From positions 62,001-126,000 of the forward strand of contig DATBLQ010000028.1 of assembly GCA_036555325.1 (NCBI GenBank): 64,000 bases of DNA. Direction: 5' to 3'. Numbering within the stretch: position 1 is the first letter of the stretch; each line of letters begins with the position of its first letter. This DNA is from DATBLQ01 sp036555325. GTDB lineage: Bacteria > Pseudomonadota > Alphaproteobacteria > Rhizobiales > Aestuariivirgaceae. Positions 8,985-17,142 of this stretch are shown one piece after another. The notes below the pieces were generated by a model. The model was given only the letters and a program-made list of their open reading frames with translations, searched no databases and was not told where the DNA came from. Made by a program: the position numbers and the translations under genes.

Positions 8985-9596
8985 ATGGCCCGCATCAAAC
9001 CGGTCCGAATGATAGACCAAGAGTTGAATGAACCTTATCGTGGCGACCGATCGGAATTGAGCGCGGCGATGATAATCTTTTTCGGCGCCATCGTAGCGCT
9101 TGCAGCCTTCATCTGGTTCGGGGCCTCGGCTGAGGCGCGTCCGGCGCTCTTGCTCACCGCCGCGCTTGGCGGGGTGACAGGGTGGGGAGCAGGAATATTG
9201 CTGACACCCTACAAGAACGATGAGGAGCCAAGTGAATTGCAGAAGATCTTGCTGGCCGGCCTCATCGGCTACCTGATCGCAAAATTCAATACGTTTGCCG
9301 ATCTGGTCGCCAGTCTTGGAGCGACTGGCACGGGTGTCACCGGGTTCCTGCCTTACGCAGGGGTGGCCCTCATCCTGTTTATCAGCGCGATGGCGCTGAC
9401 CTATGTGCATCGCACTTACAAGATGTCGCGGCCGGCGCGAGAGGCGGTCCTGGTTTCGCGAACGGTGAAAACACAAAAAGGCGAGAAAAAGGAGAGCGTA
9501 CCACGACGCCCGATGGCGGTGCCGAGGCTACCGCTCGAAGCCCTGTCCGCCAAGTTGAGCGAAGCGCCGAAGGCCGAACGGCAGAGCCAAAGTTGA
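8985..9596 (+). CDS. Polytopic membrane protein of unknown function
   Basis: I do not recognise this 203-residue protein. It has four hydrophobic segments, roughly residues 27-48 (AAMIIFFGAIVALAAFIWF), 52-75, 88-105 and 120-142, and a basic C-terminal tail ending in Ala/Pro/Arg-rich sequence. The ATG at 8985 was chosen because GGAGG precedes it by about six bases; an upstream in-frame start at 8913 gives a leader without clear signal. It stands alone between dapF (divergent) and ffh (163 bases downstream). No catalytic motif is visible, so no function is offered. Confidence 0.65.
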   Translation: MARIKPVRMIDQELNEPYRGDRSELSAAMIIFFGAIVALAAFIWFGASAEARPALLLTAALGGVTGWGAGILLTPYKNDEEPSELQKILLAGLIGYLIAKFNTFADLVASLGATGTGVTGFLPYAGVALILFISAMALTYVHRTYKMSRPAREAVLVSRTVKTQKGEKKESVPRRPMAVPRLPLEALSAKLSEAPKAERQSQS

Positions 9597-9642
9597 CTTG
9601 ATCGAACTCGTGGGCTAAGGACCGCACGCTTTCAACCTTAAA

Positions 9643-9660
9643 GCTTGAACGCTTTCAAGC
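9643..9660 (+). promoter_or_regulatory. Stem-loop in the ffh leader
   Basis: GCTTGAA-CGCT-TTCAAGC is a perfect 7-bp inverted repeat. A second, imperfect hairpin follows about ten bases later (CCTGCCACAC pairing with GTGTGGCAAGG, 9661-9701). Both lie in the 163-base gap before ffh. They might form a terminator for the upstream gene, an attenuator or a structured leader. The downstream T-run expected of a terminator is absent. Confidence 0.35.
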
Positions 9661-9759
9661 CCTGCCACACATGATGTCCCACCAGCGGCGTGTGGCAAGG
9701 CCAGCATCCGCCAGCGATATTCGCCCGCGGGTGCGCGAGGCGTTTGGTGAGGCATATCG

Positions 9760-11379
9760 ATGTTCGAGACATTGCAAGAACGACTTTCGGGAATTTTCGA
9801 CAAGCTGACCGGGCGGGGAAGCTTGTCGGAGTCCGATGTCGACCAGGCAATGCGCGAGGTGCGGCGCGCCTTGATCGAGGCGGATGTGGCGCTCGAGGTG
9901 GTGAAGAGTTTCGTCGAGCAGGTCAGGGCGAAAGCTGTTGGCCAGGACGTCGTCAAGTCCGTCACTCCGGGGCAGATGGTCGTGAAGATCGTGCACGATG
10001 CCCTGGTGGAAACGTTGGGAGGCGATGAGGGAGGCATCAATCTCAAGGCGACACCGCCGGTTCCACTGCTCATGGTGGGCCTGCAGGGCTCGGGTAAAAC
10101 AACGACGACGGCCAAGATCGCAAAACGCATCGTCGAGCATGACAGGAAGCGGGTGCTGATGGCATCGCTCGATACCAGACGGCCCGCTGCGCAAGAGCAA
10201 CTTGAAATATTGGGCATACAGATCGGTGTCGACAGTCTGCCGATCATCAAAGGCGAAGATGCGCTGGCGATTGCCAGACGGGCTGTAAGCGAGGCCAGAC
10301 GCGGAGGCTATGACGTCCTTTTGCTGGATACGGCGGGACGGCTGCACATCGATCAAGAGCTGATGGCGGAGGTCGAGGCCGTCCGCGATATCGCAAACCC
10401 AAAAGAAACGCTGCTCGTGGCCGATGCGCTCACCGGCCAGGATGCCGTCCGGCTTGCCAGAAGCTTCGATGAGCAAATCGGCATCAGCGGCATCGTACTG
10501 ACCCGCATCGACGGGGATGGGCGGGGCGGAGCTGCATTGTCGATGCGCGCGGTTACCGGCAAGCCGATCAAACTTTTGGGGACGGGAGAACGACTCGAGG
10601 CGCTGGAGGAGTTCCGCCCCAGCCGCATCGCGGGACGCATTCTCGGGATGGGCGATGTCGTGAGCCTCGTTGAAAAGGCCGCGCAGAGCATCGACCAGGA
10701 AAAAGCCAAGAAGATCGCTCTGCGCATGAAGAAGGGGACGTTCGATCTCGACGATCTGGCGGAACAGCTGCAGCAGATGCGGAAGCTTGGAGGCATGTCG
10801 GGCGTCCTGGGCCTCTTGCCGGGCGTGGGCAAGATGAAAAAACATCTGGAGGGAATGGACCTCGACAATCTGTTGCTCAAGCGGCAGCTCGCGATCATTT
10901 CTTCCATGACAACATTCGAGCGGCGAAATCCAAAGGTGATGAATGCAGCGCGGAAGAGGCGCGTGGCGAGAGGATCAGGCACCAAGGTAGAGGAAATCAA
11001 CCGGCTGCTGAAAATGCATTTGCAGATGTCCGACATGATGAAGAAGGTCGGACGCAACCCGGGGCTTTTCGGAAAGCTCTTCGGCCAAGGCCCAGCGATG
11101 CCGGACGAAACGGAGCTCAGGAAAATACAGGAGGACCTTGCCAAGCTCGATCCCAGTGCGTTGCCTGCCGAGCTTAAAGAAATGATGAAAGGGTTCGGAG
11201 AGGGCGGGTTGCCGGAGGCGCCCGATTTCACCCAAGGAACGAAGGGGCTTCCGGGCGTTGCGAGTGGACTTCCGGGATTGGGCGGGGGGCTGCCGGGACT
11301 GGGTGGCAAACCCGGTCTCAAGGGACTGGGAGGCGCGCCGTTCCGGGGATTTCCTGGCCCGGGCATGAAGAAAAAATGA
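9760..11379 (+). CDS. ffh: Signal recognition particle protein Ffh
   Basis: GTPase subunit of SRP that binds signal peptides emerging from the ribosome. In 539 residues: N-domain helices, G-domain with GLQGSGKTTTTAKIAK, DTRRPAAQEQL, DTAGRL and TRIDGDGRGGAAL, then a Met-rich M domain (MGDVVSLVEKA, LQQMRKLGGM, MKKHLEGMDLD). The C-terminal 50 residues are a low-complexity Gly/Leu/Pro tail with several LPGLGG-type units, longer than in E. coli. The start is preceded by GAGG. It is followed by rpsP 29 bases downstream, suggesting a common transcript with the ribosomal/tRNA-modification genes. Confidence 0.96.
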   Translation: MFETLQERLSGIFDKLTGRGSLSESDVDQAMREVRRALIEADVALEVVKSFVEQVRAKAVGQDVVKSVTPGQMVVKIVHDALVETLGGDEGGINLKATPPVPLLMVGLQGSGKTTTTAKIAKRIVEHDRKRVLMASLDTRRPAAQEQLEILGIQIGVDSLPIIKGEDALAIARRAVSEARRGGYDVLLLDTAGRLHIDQELMAEVEAVRDIANPKETLLVADALTGQDAVRLARSFDEQIGISGIVLTRIDGDGRGGAALSMRAVTGKPIKLLGTGERLEALEEFRPSRIAGRILGMGDVVSLVEKAAQSIDQEKAKKIALRMKKGTFDLDDLAEQLQQMRKLGGMSGVLGLLPGVGKMKKHLEGMDLDNLLLKRQLAIISSMTTFERRNPKVMNAARKRRVARGSGTKVEEINRLLKMHLQMSDMMKKVGRNPGLFGKLFGQGPAMPDETELRKIQEDLAKLDPSALPAELKEMMKGFGEGGLPEAPDFTQGTKGLPGVASGLPGLGGGLPGLGGKPGLKGLGGAPFRGFPGPGMKKK

Positions 11380-11408
11380 CACAAGAGCTTGTAAAGGAGA
11401 TTTGATGA

Positions 11409-11807
11409 ATGGCACTTAAAATCAGACTTTCGCGCGCGGGTGCGAAGAAACGGCCCTATTACCGCATCGTCGTGGCGGAAGCGACTGCACCGCGGGATGG
11501 AAGGTTCATCGAGAAGATCGGAACTTTCAATCCCCTCTTGGGAAAGGACAAACCGGAGCGGCTGAAGCTCGATCAAGAAAGAGTGAAGCACTGGATCAAG
11601 GTCGGAGCCAAGCCGACCGACAGAGTCCTCAAGATGCTCGATACTCTGGGGCTTGCCAAGCGCGATCCCCGCAACAATCCCATCAAAGGCCAGCCCGGGA
11701 AGAAGCGGCAGGAACGGGAAAAGGCGCGGGCCGATGCGGCGGCAAAAGCGCAGGCAGCGAGCAAGGAAGGCGGCAGCCAGGAAGAAGGGCAGGCGCCGCA
11801 AAGCTAA
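11409..11807 (+). CDS. rpsP: 30S ribosomal protein S16
   Basis: Small-subunit ribosomal protein that supports 16S rRNA folding. The N-terminal motif LKIRLSRAGAKKRPYYRIVV is diagnostic. At 132 residues it is about 50 longer than the E. coli protein because of a charged Lys/Arg/Ala/Glu-rich C-terminal tail (from about residue 85), a feature often seen in alphaproteobacteria. The start has a strong AAGGAGA ribosome-binding site. It heads the conserved rpsP-rimM-trmD-rplS string with gaps of only three bases to rimM. Confidence 0.96.
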   Translation: MALKIRLSRAGAKKRPYYRIVVAEATAPRDGRFIEKIGTFNPLLGKDKPERLKLDQERVKHWIKVGAKPTDRVLKMLDTLGLAKRDPRNNPIKGQPGKKRQEREKARADAAAKAQAASKEGGSQEEGQAPQS

Positions 11808-11810
11808 TTC

Positions 11811-12326
11811 ATGATTGGCAAACGAATCCTCGTCGGCCAAATCGGCGTCCCGCACGGTCTCAAAGGGGAGGTGAAACTCATCAGCTTCACCGAGGCTCCA
11901 AAGGCGGTTGCAGATTACGGTCCGCTCGAAACAGAGAGCGGGTCGCGGCATCTAACGATTTCCCATCTTCGATTCGCGGGGACGAGCATGATCGCGAAAT
12001 TCGAAGGGATCAGCGACCGCTCTGCAGCGGAGCAACTCAAGGGTCTTCATCTTTATGTCAAACGCGATCGGCTGCCGGCGCTCGAAAATGGCAGGTATTA
12101 TCATGGCGACCTTATCGGGCTTGAGGTTGTAAGCGCGGAACAATCACTTGGAAAAGTCGTCCAAGTGCTGAACTTCGGAGCAGGCGACCTGCTTGAGGTT
12201 CAAGCCCCGGGAGAAGACAACACGCTTCTTGTTCCCTTCGCCGGAGCGCGGGTCGATCTTGGCAGAGAGACCATCAAGATCGAATTGGCGGAGGGTTTCT
12301 TGGACGGTGGACAAAACGGCAGCTAA
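11811..12326 (+). CDS. rimM: Ribosome maturation factor RimM
   Basis: Assists 30S head assembly by binding S19 and 16S rRNA. The 171-residue protein begins ILVGQIGVPHGLKGEVKL, the RimM N-domain signature, and has a PRC-barrel half with GDLIGLEVV and GAGDLLEV. It lies three bases after rpsP and three before trmD, the usual context. No anomaly seen. Confidence 0.94.
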   Translation: MIGKRILVGQIGVPHGLKGEVKLISFTEAPKAVADYGPLETESGSRHLTISHLRFAGTSMIAKFEGISDRSAAEQLKGLHLYVKRDRLPALENGRYYHGDLIGLEVVSAEQSLGKVVQVLNFGAGDLLEVQAPGEDNTLLVPFAGARVDLGRETIKIELAEGFLDGGQNGS

Positions 12327-12329
12327 GGC

Positions 12330-13049
12330 ATGGGCGTGCAGCAGTTCAAAGCGAGCGTATTGACGCTTTTTCCGGACATGTTTCCAGGACCGCTTGGTCT
12401 GTCGCTTGCCGGAAAGGCGCTTGATGAGGGCATCTGGTCGCTCACGGTAGAGAATATTCGTGATGCGGCCCTCGATCGTCACAAGACTGTTGATGATGCC
12501 CCGGCGGGCGGCGGACCGGGAATGGTGATGAAACCTGATGTTCTTGCGGCCGCAATCGATCGCGCCAGCCCACCGGGCGATCCCAGGCCGCGGTTGCTCA
12601 TGAGCCCGCGCGGGGAGCCGCTCACCCAAAGCCTGGTGAGGGGGATTGCAGCGGAGCCCGGAGTCGTCATCGTCTGCGGGCGTTTCGAGGGTGTCGATGA
12701 AAGGGTTATCCGGAAGCGTGGGCTTAAGGAAATTAGCATTGGAGACTTCGTGCTCTCGGGCGGTGAGCCGGCAGCGCTGGCGCTGCTCGATGCGGTTGTG
12801 AGGCTGCTCCCGAACGTAATGGGAGATCGGCTGTCGGCGCAGGTTGAGAGTTTCGAGCAGGGGCTTTTAGAACATCCCCACTATACGAGGCCCAGGGTGT
12901 TTGAAGGGGAGGAAATTCCAGGGGTGCTCTTGTCGGGCGATCACCAAGCCATCGAGCGCTTCAAACGGCAGGAGGCGGAAAATCTCACGAGGCTCCGCAG
13001 GCCCGATCTATGGAAGGCCTATGTGCGAACGTCTACTGGGGAGGATTGA
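12330..13049 (+). CDS. trmD: tRNA (guanine-N1)-methyltransferase TrmD
   Basis: SAM-dependent enzyme that methylates G37 of tRNAs to prevent +1 frameshifting. The 239-residue protein carries the trefoil-knot SPOUT motifs: LTLFPDMF at the N-terminus, GGGPGMVMKP, CGRFEGVDERV and SIGDFVLSGGEPAA. Length matches the family. Part of the rpsP-rimM-trmD-rplS string; 49 bases separate it from rplS. Confidence 0.95.
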   Translation: MGVQQFKASVLTLFPDMFPGPLGLSLAGKALDEGIWSLTVENIRDAALDRHKTVDDAPAGGGPGMVMKPDVLAAAIDRASPPGDPRPRLLMSPRGEPLTQSLVRGIAAEPGVVIVCGRFEGVDERVIRKRGLKEISIGDFVLSGGEPAALALLDAVVRLLPNVMGDRLSAQVESFEQGLLEHPHYTRPRVFEGEEIPGVLLSGDHQAIERFKRQEAENLTRLRRPDLWKAYVRTSTGED

Positions 13050-13098
13050 TTTATGCCCGGAGCGGGGGTAAGACGCCGCCAACCCAAAGGACAAGATC

Positions 13099-13530
13099 AT
13101 GAACCTCATTCAGCAACTCGAAAACGAGCAGGCGGCGGCGATTTCCGCCAAGCGCGCGGTTCCGCAATTCACCCCAGGCGACACGGTGAAGGTCAATGTG
13201 AAGGTCGTGGAGGGCGACCGGTCGCGCGTGCAGGCCTATGAAGGTGTGGTGATCGCCAGATCGGGATCAGGCCTTAACGAAAATTTCACCGTCCGCAAAA
13301 TTTCATATGGCGAAGGGGTGGAGAGAGTCTTTCCGGTCTATTCCCCGCTGATCGATTCGATCGAAGTTTTGCGGCGCGGCAAGGTCAGGCGCGCGAAGCT
13401 TTATTATCTGCGTGGGCGAACGGGCAAATCGGCGCGCATAGCCGAGCGGCAGAGGGCGCTCTTTGGCGGGGGGGAAGCGGACGCCGTGCGGGTCACCGAA
13501 GTCACTCCCGAGGGCGAAGCCAAGGCCTGA
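13099..13530 (+). CDS. rplS: 50S ribosomal protein L19
   Basis: Large-subunit protein at the 30S-50S interface. The 143 residues contain the L19 core: FTPGDTVKVNVKVVEGDRSR, YEGVVIARSG, FTVRKISYGEGVERVFP and KLYYLRGRTGKSARI. The C-terminus is about 25 residues longer than in E. coli, ending in an acidic/Ala tail. It closes the ribosomal string and is followed by a hairpin that may be a terminator. Confidence 0.96.
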   Translation: MNLIQQLENEQAAAISAKRAVPQFTPGDTVKVNVKVVEGDRSRVQAYEGVVIARSGSGLNENFTVRKISYGEGVERVFPVYSPLIDSIEVLRRGKVRRAKLYYLRGRTGKSARIAERQRALFGGGEADAVRVTEVTPEGEAKA

Positions 13531-13545
13531 GCTTTTTCCACCGTT

Positions 13546-13577
13546 CGCGGGTCGTGACCCGCGGCCCAGGCTTTTTT
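13546..13577 (+). terminator. Possible terminator after rplS
   Basis: CGCGGGTC-GT-GACCCGCG is a perfect 8-bp inverted repeat (13546-13563) sixteen bases after the rplS stop. A run of six T follows at 13572-13577, eight bases past the stem. The gap between stem and T-run weakens the call. Confidence 0.4.
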
Positions 13578-13613
13578 CCAAGCAAGCCCGATCCTTTTGC
13601 GTTGGGGACGGAT

Positions 13614-14432
13614 ATGAGGAGGGAAGACCATTTCGCGGCGAATCGGAAGAACTGGGACGAACGCGTGGCCATTCACCGACGCGATGCGCACGACTTCTAC
13701 CAGGTTGATAAAGTCCTGCGCGGGGAAGACAAGCTTAGCGCCATCGAGGCACAGGAAATCGGGGACATCCGAAACCTAAGACTCGCGCATCTGCAGTGCC
13801 ATTTCGGTCTCGACAGTGTTTGCCTGGCGGGGCGCGGGGCAAAGGTGGTGGGGCTGGATTTTTCCAGCGTAGCAATAGCCGAGGCGCGCAAGATCGCGCG
13901 AGCCTTGCAACGGGATGCAGAATTCGTGGAAGGCGATGTCTACGGGGCGCGCCGGCTGCTCACGGGCGAGTTCGACATGGTCTATGTAACCTGGGGAGCC
14001 ATCAATTGGCTGCCGGACATCGTCGCTTGGGCGGAGGTGGTGTCGTCGCTGTTGAAGAAGCGCGGGTTCTTGTACCTAGCGGAAAGCCACCCGGCAATGC
14101 TGTGTCTCGAGTGGATCGATGGCCGCATAGTACCACACTACGACTGGCGGACTTCGGCCGACGGGCCGATCGCCAACGATCTGCCGTTCACCTACAACGG
14201 CGCGAGCGAGCGGCTGTCCAATACCCGCACCTATGAATGGATACACCCCTTGTGCGACATCATTGGTGCGTTGCGCAAAGCGGGAATGGCGCTCGACTGG
14301 TACCACGAACACGCCGCTCTTACCTGGGCGCTCTTTCCCAATATGAGCAAGGGCGAAGACGGGCTTTTCCGACTGCCGGAGGACTTTCCGCAGTTGCCGC
14401 TGTCTTTTTCGTTGAAGGCCGTCAAGGAATAG
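13614..14432 (+). CDS. Class I SAM-dependent methyltransferase
   Basis: Likely small-molecule methyltransferase of 272 residues; substrate unknown. The motif LAHLQCHFGLDSVCLAGRG is the SAM-binding glycine-region variant of a widespread methyltransferase family, followed by VVGLDFS (acidic motif II) and FDMVYVTWGAINWL. The start at ATG 13614 is preferred because an earlier in-frame GTG (13554) lies inside the presumed rplS terminator. It sits between rplS and leuC with no overlap, so a shared role with either is not implied. Confidence 0.8.
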   Translation: MRREDHFAANRKNWDERVAIHRRDAHDFYQVDKVLRGEDKLSAIEAQEIGDIRNLRLAHLQCHFGLDSVCLAGRGAKVVGLDFSSVAIAEARKIARALQRDAEFVEGDVYGARRLLTGEFDMVYVTWGAINWLPDIVAWAEVVSSLLKKRGFLYLAESHPAMLCLEWIDGRIVPHYDWRTSADGPIANDLPFTYNGASERLSNTRTYEWIHPLCDIIGALRKAGMALDWYHEHAALTWALFPNMSKGEDGLFRLPEDFPQLPLSFSLKAVKE

Positions 14433-14537
14433 GCAGTTCGAGAGCGCAGGGGGCCTTTCGTCGATCAGAAAAGATGACAAAACCGAGCTCTGCTACTAAG
14501 TTCCGGGCGGCAATGCGACGTTCTTCGAGGAAGGCTG

Positions 14538-15944
14538 ATGACAGCTGCGCGGACACTCTATGACAAGATCTGGGATGACCATCTGGTGCACCAGGCGCCG
14601 GATGGAACCTGTCTTCTCTACATTGATCGGCATCTCGTGCATGAGGTGACAAGTCCGCAGGCGTTTGAAGGTTTGAGATTGAGCGGACGCCGGGTCAGGC
14701 ATCCGGAAAAGACGCTCGCGGTCGTGGATCACAATGTGCCCACGACCGACCGCAGCCATGGAATCGCCGAGCCTGAGAGCCGACTGCAGGTGGAGACCCT
14801 GGCGAACAACGCGCGGGAGTTTGAAATCGAATATTTCAACGAGCTCGATCGGCGGCAGGGGATCGTGCATGTCATCGGGCCGGAGCAGGGTTTCACCCTT
14901 CCGGGCACGACAATCGTGTGCGGGGATAGCCATACCTCGACGCATGGGGCCTTCGGCGCACTTGCACAGGGCATCGGAACGTCGGAGGTCGAACATGTAT
15001 TGGCCACGCAGACGCTGATTCAAACCAAGGCCAAGAACATGAAGGTCGAAGTCAGGGGCGAGCTGGCCGGGGGTGCCACGGCGAAGGACATCATCCTGGC
15101 GATCATCGGGCAAATTGGAGCGGCAGGCGGCACCGGACATGTGATCGAATACTGCGGGGAGGCGATCAGCGCGCTCAGCATGGAAGGGCGGATGACCGTG
15201 TGCAACATGTCGATCGAAGGAGGAGCACGTGCCGGCATGATTGCACCCGATGAGAAAGCGATCAGCTACCTCAAGGGCCGGCCGCGGGCGCCCAAGGGGG
15301 AGGCATGGGAGAAGGCGGTGAGGTTCTGGGAAAGGCTCAAAAGCGACGATGGGGCGCATTTCGACCGCACAATCCAACTCGATGCAGCAAAATTGCCGCC
15401 TATCGTCTCGTGGGGAACGAGCCCTGAGGATGTGGTTTCGATCGAAGGGGCGGTGCCCGATCCCGATCAGATCGGCGATGAAAGCAAGCGACAGTCGAAA
15501 AAACGGGCGCTCGAATACATGGGTCTGAGGCCTGGCACCAGGATCACTGACATCAAGATCGACAAGGTGTTTATTGGCTCGTGCACCAACGGACGGATCG
15601 AGGACCTGCGTGCCGCCGCCAAGGTCGTTCATGGACGCAAGGTGCATCAAAATGTGTCGGCGATGGTCGTACCTGCGTCGGGGCTGGTGAAGTCGCAAGC
15701 GGAAGCAGAAGGCCTCGACAGGATTTTTCTCGAAGCTGGATTCGAGTGGCGCGAGCCCGGCTGCTCAATGTGCCTGGGAATGAATCCGGATCAGCTCAAG
15801 CCCGAGGAGCGGTGCGCCTCGACATCGAATCGCAATTTCGAAGGGCGTCAGGGCTACAAGGGTCGAACGCACCTCGTTTCGCCGCAAATGGCAGCGGCGG
15901 CAGCGATCGCCGGGCGGTTCGTGGACGTTCGGACGTGGCGGTGA
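14538..15944 (+). CDS. leuC: 3-isopropylmalate dehydratase large subunit
   Basis: Isomerises 2- to 3-isopropylmalate in leucine synthesis together with LeuD. The 468-residue aconitase-like protein has VCGDSHTSTHGAFG, and the cluster-binding cysteines in SCTNGRIEDL and GCSMCLGMNPD. A GAGGAAGG ribosome-binding site precedes the ATG. LeuD is not adjacent: about 2.2 kb holding four other genes separates them, then leuD-leuB follow. Confidence 0.96.
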   Translation: MTAARTLYDKIWDDHLVHQAPDGTCLLYIDRHLVHEVTSPQAFEGLRLSGRRVRHPEKTLAVVDHNVPTTDRSHGIAEPESRLQVETLANNAREFEIEYFNELDRRQGIVHVIGPEQGFTLPGTTIVCGDSHTSTHGAFGALAQGIGTSEVEHVLATQTLIQTKAKNMKVEVRGELAGGATAKDIILAIIGQIGAAGGTGHVIEYCGEAISALSMEGRMTVCNMSIEGGARAGMIAPDEKAISYLKGRPRAPKGEAWEKAVRFWERLKSDDGAHFDRTIQLDAAKLPPIVSWGTSPEDVVSIEGAVPDPDQIGDESKRQSKKRALEYMGLRPGTRITDIKIDKVFIGSCTNGRIEDLRAAAKVVHGRKVHQNVSAMVVPASGLVKSQAEAEGLDRIFLEAGFEWREPGCSMCLGMNPDQLKPEERCASTSNRNFEGRQGYKGRTHLVSPQMAAAAAIAGRFVDVRTWR

Positions 15945-16010
15945 TTATCGGCAGTTGCTACTGATACCATCCAAGAAAACCGCAGATTGCCGATTCGAGC
16001 TGCTTGGGGT

Positions 16011-16127
16011 GTGCAGCAAAACCTGTCAAGGCACATATTTGCAGAATTGCGGAATGTCGGCCTGGATGAGGTCAACGACCTCTTCTATGAATGGCAGCTA
16101 ACCACTGCATTAAGGCCAAGGTCATGA
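16011..16127 (+). CDS. Doubtful 38-residue reading frame
   Basis: A GTG-initiated frame in the 246-base gap after leuC encodes 38 residues with plausible amphipathic character (LSRHIFAELRNVGLDEVND) and a GGGG stretch just before the GTG. I do not recognise it. It may be a small peptide, a gene remnant or chance. The rest of the gap shows nothing else I can support. Confidence 0.2.
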   Translation: MQQNLSRHIFAELRNVGLDEVNDLFYEWQLTTALRPRS

Positions 16128-16190
16128 TTGTTCCTGTACGGTCGCTCCAACATGAGCTGGCGGTGAGTCAGCCGAGCGGAGGACGCAGAA

Positions 16191-16340
16191 ATGATTACGA
16201 TGATTGAGGCGGACGCAAGGTTCCTGAAGCGCATCCTGATGGCGCTCGTGGCGGCCACACTCATCACCGGGCTCATGGCCGGCTTTGCTACGGTGAGGGC
16301 CGAGCGGGCGCTGATCGCTCAGAGCGAAATGACCAAATAG
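16191..16340 (+). CDS. Small single-span membrane protein, 49 residues
   Basis: A short frame with a strong GGAGG ribosome-binding site about eight bases upstream of its ATG. The product has a charged N-terminus, one hydrophobic segment (ILMALVAATLITGLMAG, about residues 15-31) and a polar tail. I do not recognise it. The good translation signal and membrane profile make it a credible small gene. It precedes the zincin-type protease gene by 38 bases, a gap occupied by a perfect hairpin. Confidence 0.5.
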   Translation: MITMIEADARFLKRILMALVAATLITGLMAGFATVRAERALIAQSEMTK

Positions 16341-16360
16341 AGGTGTTTGCTCTGACGACT

Positions 16361-16383
16361 GCCATGCCATCATAGGGCATGGC
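16361..16383 (+). promoter_or_regulatory. Perfect hairpin over the start codon of the zincin gene
   Basis: GCCATGCC-ATCATAG-GGCATGGC is an 8-bp perfect inverted repeat with a seven-base loop. The right arm contains the ATG (16379) of the downstream protease gene, which has no recognisable Shine-Dalgarno. The stem could hide the start, or act as a terminator or processing site for the upstream small gene. Confidence 0.5.
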
Positions 16384-16801
16384 CTTTCCACAATCCCCAG
16401 ATTGGCCGAGGACGAAGACGCCATCGATCGAGGAGATTGCAACCATGGCGCGTCGGGCTTTTGACGGCCTACCCGAGGCGTTCCGAACTCTCTGTTCCGA
16501 TGTGGTGATCAAGGTTGAAGAGGAGGCCACTCAGGAGGTGCTCGATCACTTCGGAATCGAAGATGAATTGGAACTCATGGGACTCTTCCAAGGTGTCGGA
16601 TTGGCGCAGGGCGGCGGTTTGCGCGCGACGGGCAGTCTTCCCAACATGGTTTTTCTCTACCGCCGGCCGATACTCACCTATTGGGCGGAACATCGGGATT
16701 CCCTGGAGGAGGTGGTCACGCACGTCCTGGTGCATGAAATCGGCCACCACTTTGGCCTCTCGGATGACGATATGGCAAAGCTCGAAAGGAGCGCAAAATG
16801 A
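16379..16801 (+). CDS. Zincin-like metallopeptidase family protein
   Basis: 140-residue protein of the minimal zincin family (DUF1025/Zincin_1 type). The metal site HEIGHHFGLSDDD at residues 119-131 has the HExxH pair plus a downstream acidic residue as third ligand candidate. N-terminal IEEIATMARRAFDGLPEAF is typical of the family. Substrate and role are not established. The ATG at 16379 gives the family length; the next in-frame ATG (16445) would remove conserved sequence. Its end overlaps the next small gene by four bases (ATGA), so they are likely co-translated. Confidence 0.82.
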   Translation: MAFPQSPDWPRTKTPSIEEIATMARRAFDGLPEAFRTLCSDVVIKVEEEATQEVLDHFGIEDELELMGLFQGVGLAQGGGLRATGSLPNMVFLYRRPILTYWAEHRDSLEEVVTHVLVHEIGHHFGLSDDDMAKLERSAK

Positions 16802-17016
16802 GGCGGGGCGGGGAGAGCAAGCGTCACGCCGAGGCTGAGGCGAGCCTTCGCCGGTTGGAGGATCAGGCCGAGAGGACGATGGCGCCACCCAAGGCAGCAC
16901 CGCCCGAGCAGGACTGGACCGAGCGCTGGGGAAGACGGATCGGCCTAGCTCTCGGCTACGGACTTGCGCTCTACCTCGTCTGGCACCTGCTCACAACGTA
17001 TGTCATTGGACCTTGA
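16798..17016 (+). CDS. Small C-terminally anchored membrane protein, 72 residues
   Basis: Unrecognised small protein. It has a charged, helix-prone N-terminal half (AEAEASLRRLEDQAERT), a Pro/Ala linker, and a single hydrophobic segment near the C-terminus (GLALGYGLALYLVWHLLTTY). This layout suggests a tail anchor with a cytoplasmic coiled-coil-like part. It overlaps the zincin gene by four bases, so the pair may act together, perhaps placing the protease at the membrane; that is inference. Confidence 0.6.
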   Translation: MRRGGESKRHAEAEASLRRLEDQAERTMAPPKAAPPEQDWTERWGRRIGLALGYGLALYLVWHLLTTYVIGP

Positions 17017-17142
17017 GCCTTGGCCTTGCGGCCTCGCTGCAGGGGGATTTTCGATAAAGCTGTCTACAACTCCAGCAGGTCCTTGCATGTTTTCTCTATC
17101 TATGGTCGAGTCTACTTTTGCGTTGGTGCGGAGATTGTAGCT

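Noticed and set aside
9597..9759. SRP RNA gene next to ffh
   Set aside because: The stem-loops there lack the conserved SRP RNA tetraloop and symmetric bulge sequence (no GGAAG...AGCA-type core).
9655..10845. 396-codon minus-strand frame
   Set aside because: Antisense of ffh, with His/Arg/Gln-rich low-information sequence.
10353..11951. 532-codon minus-strand frame across ffh, rpsP and rimM
   Set aside because: Antisense shadow; its product is Ser/Pro/Arg-rich with no domain, while the plus strand encodes three well-known proteins.
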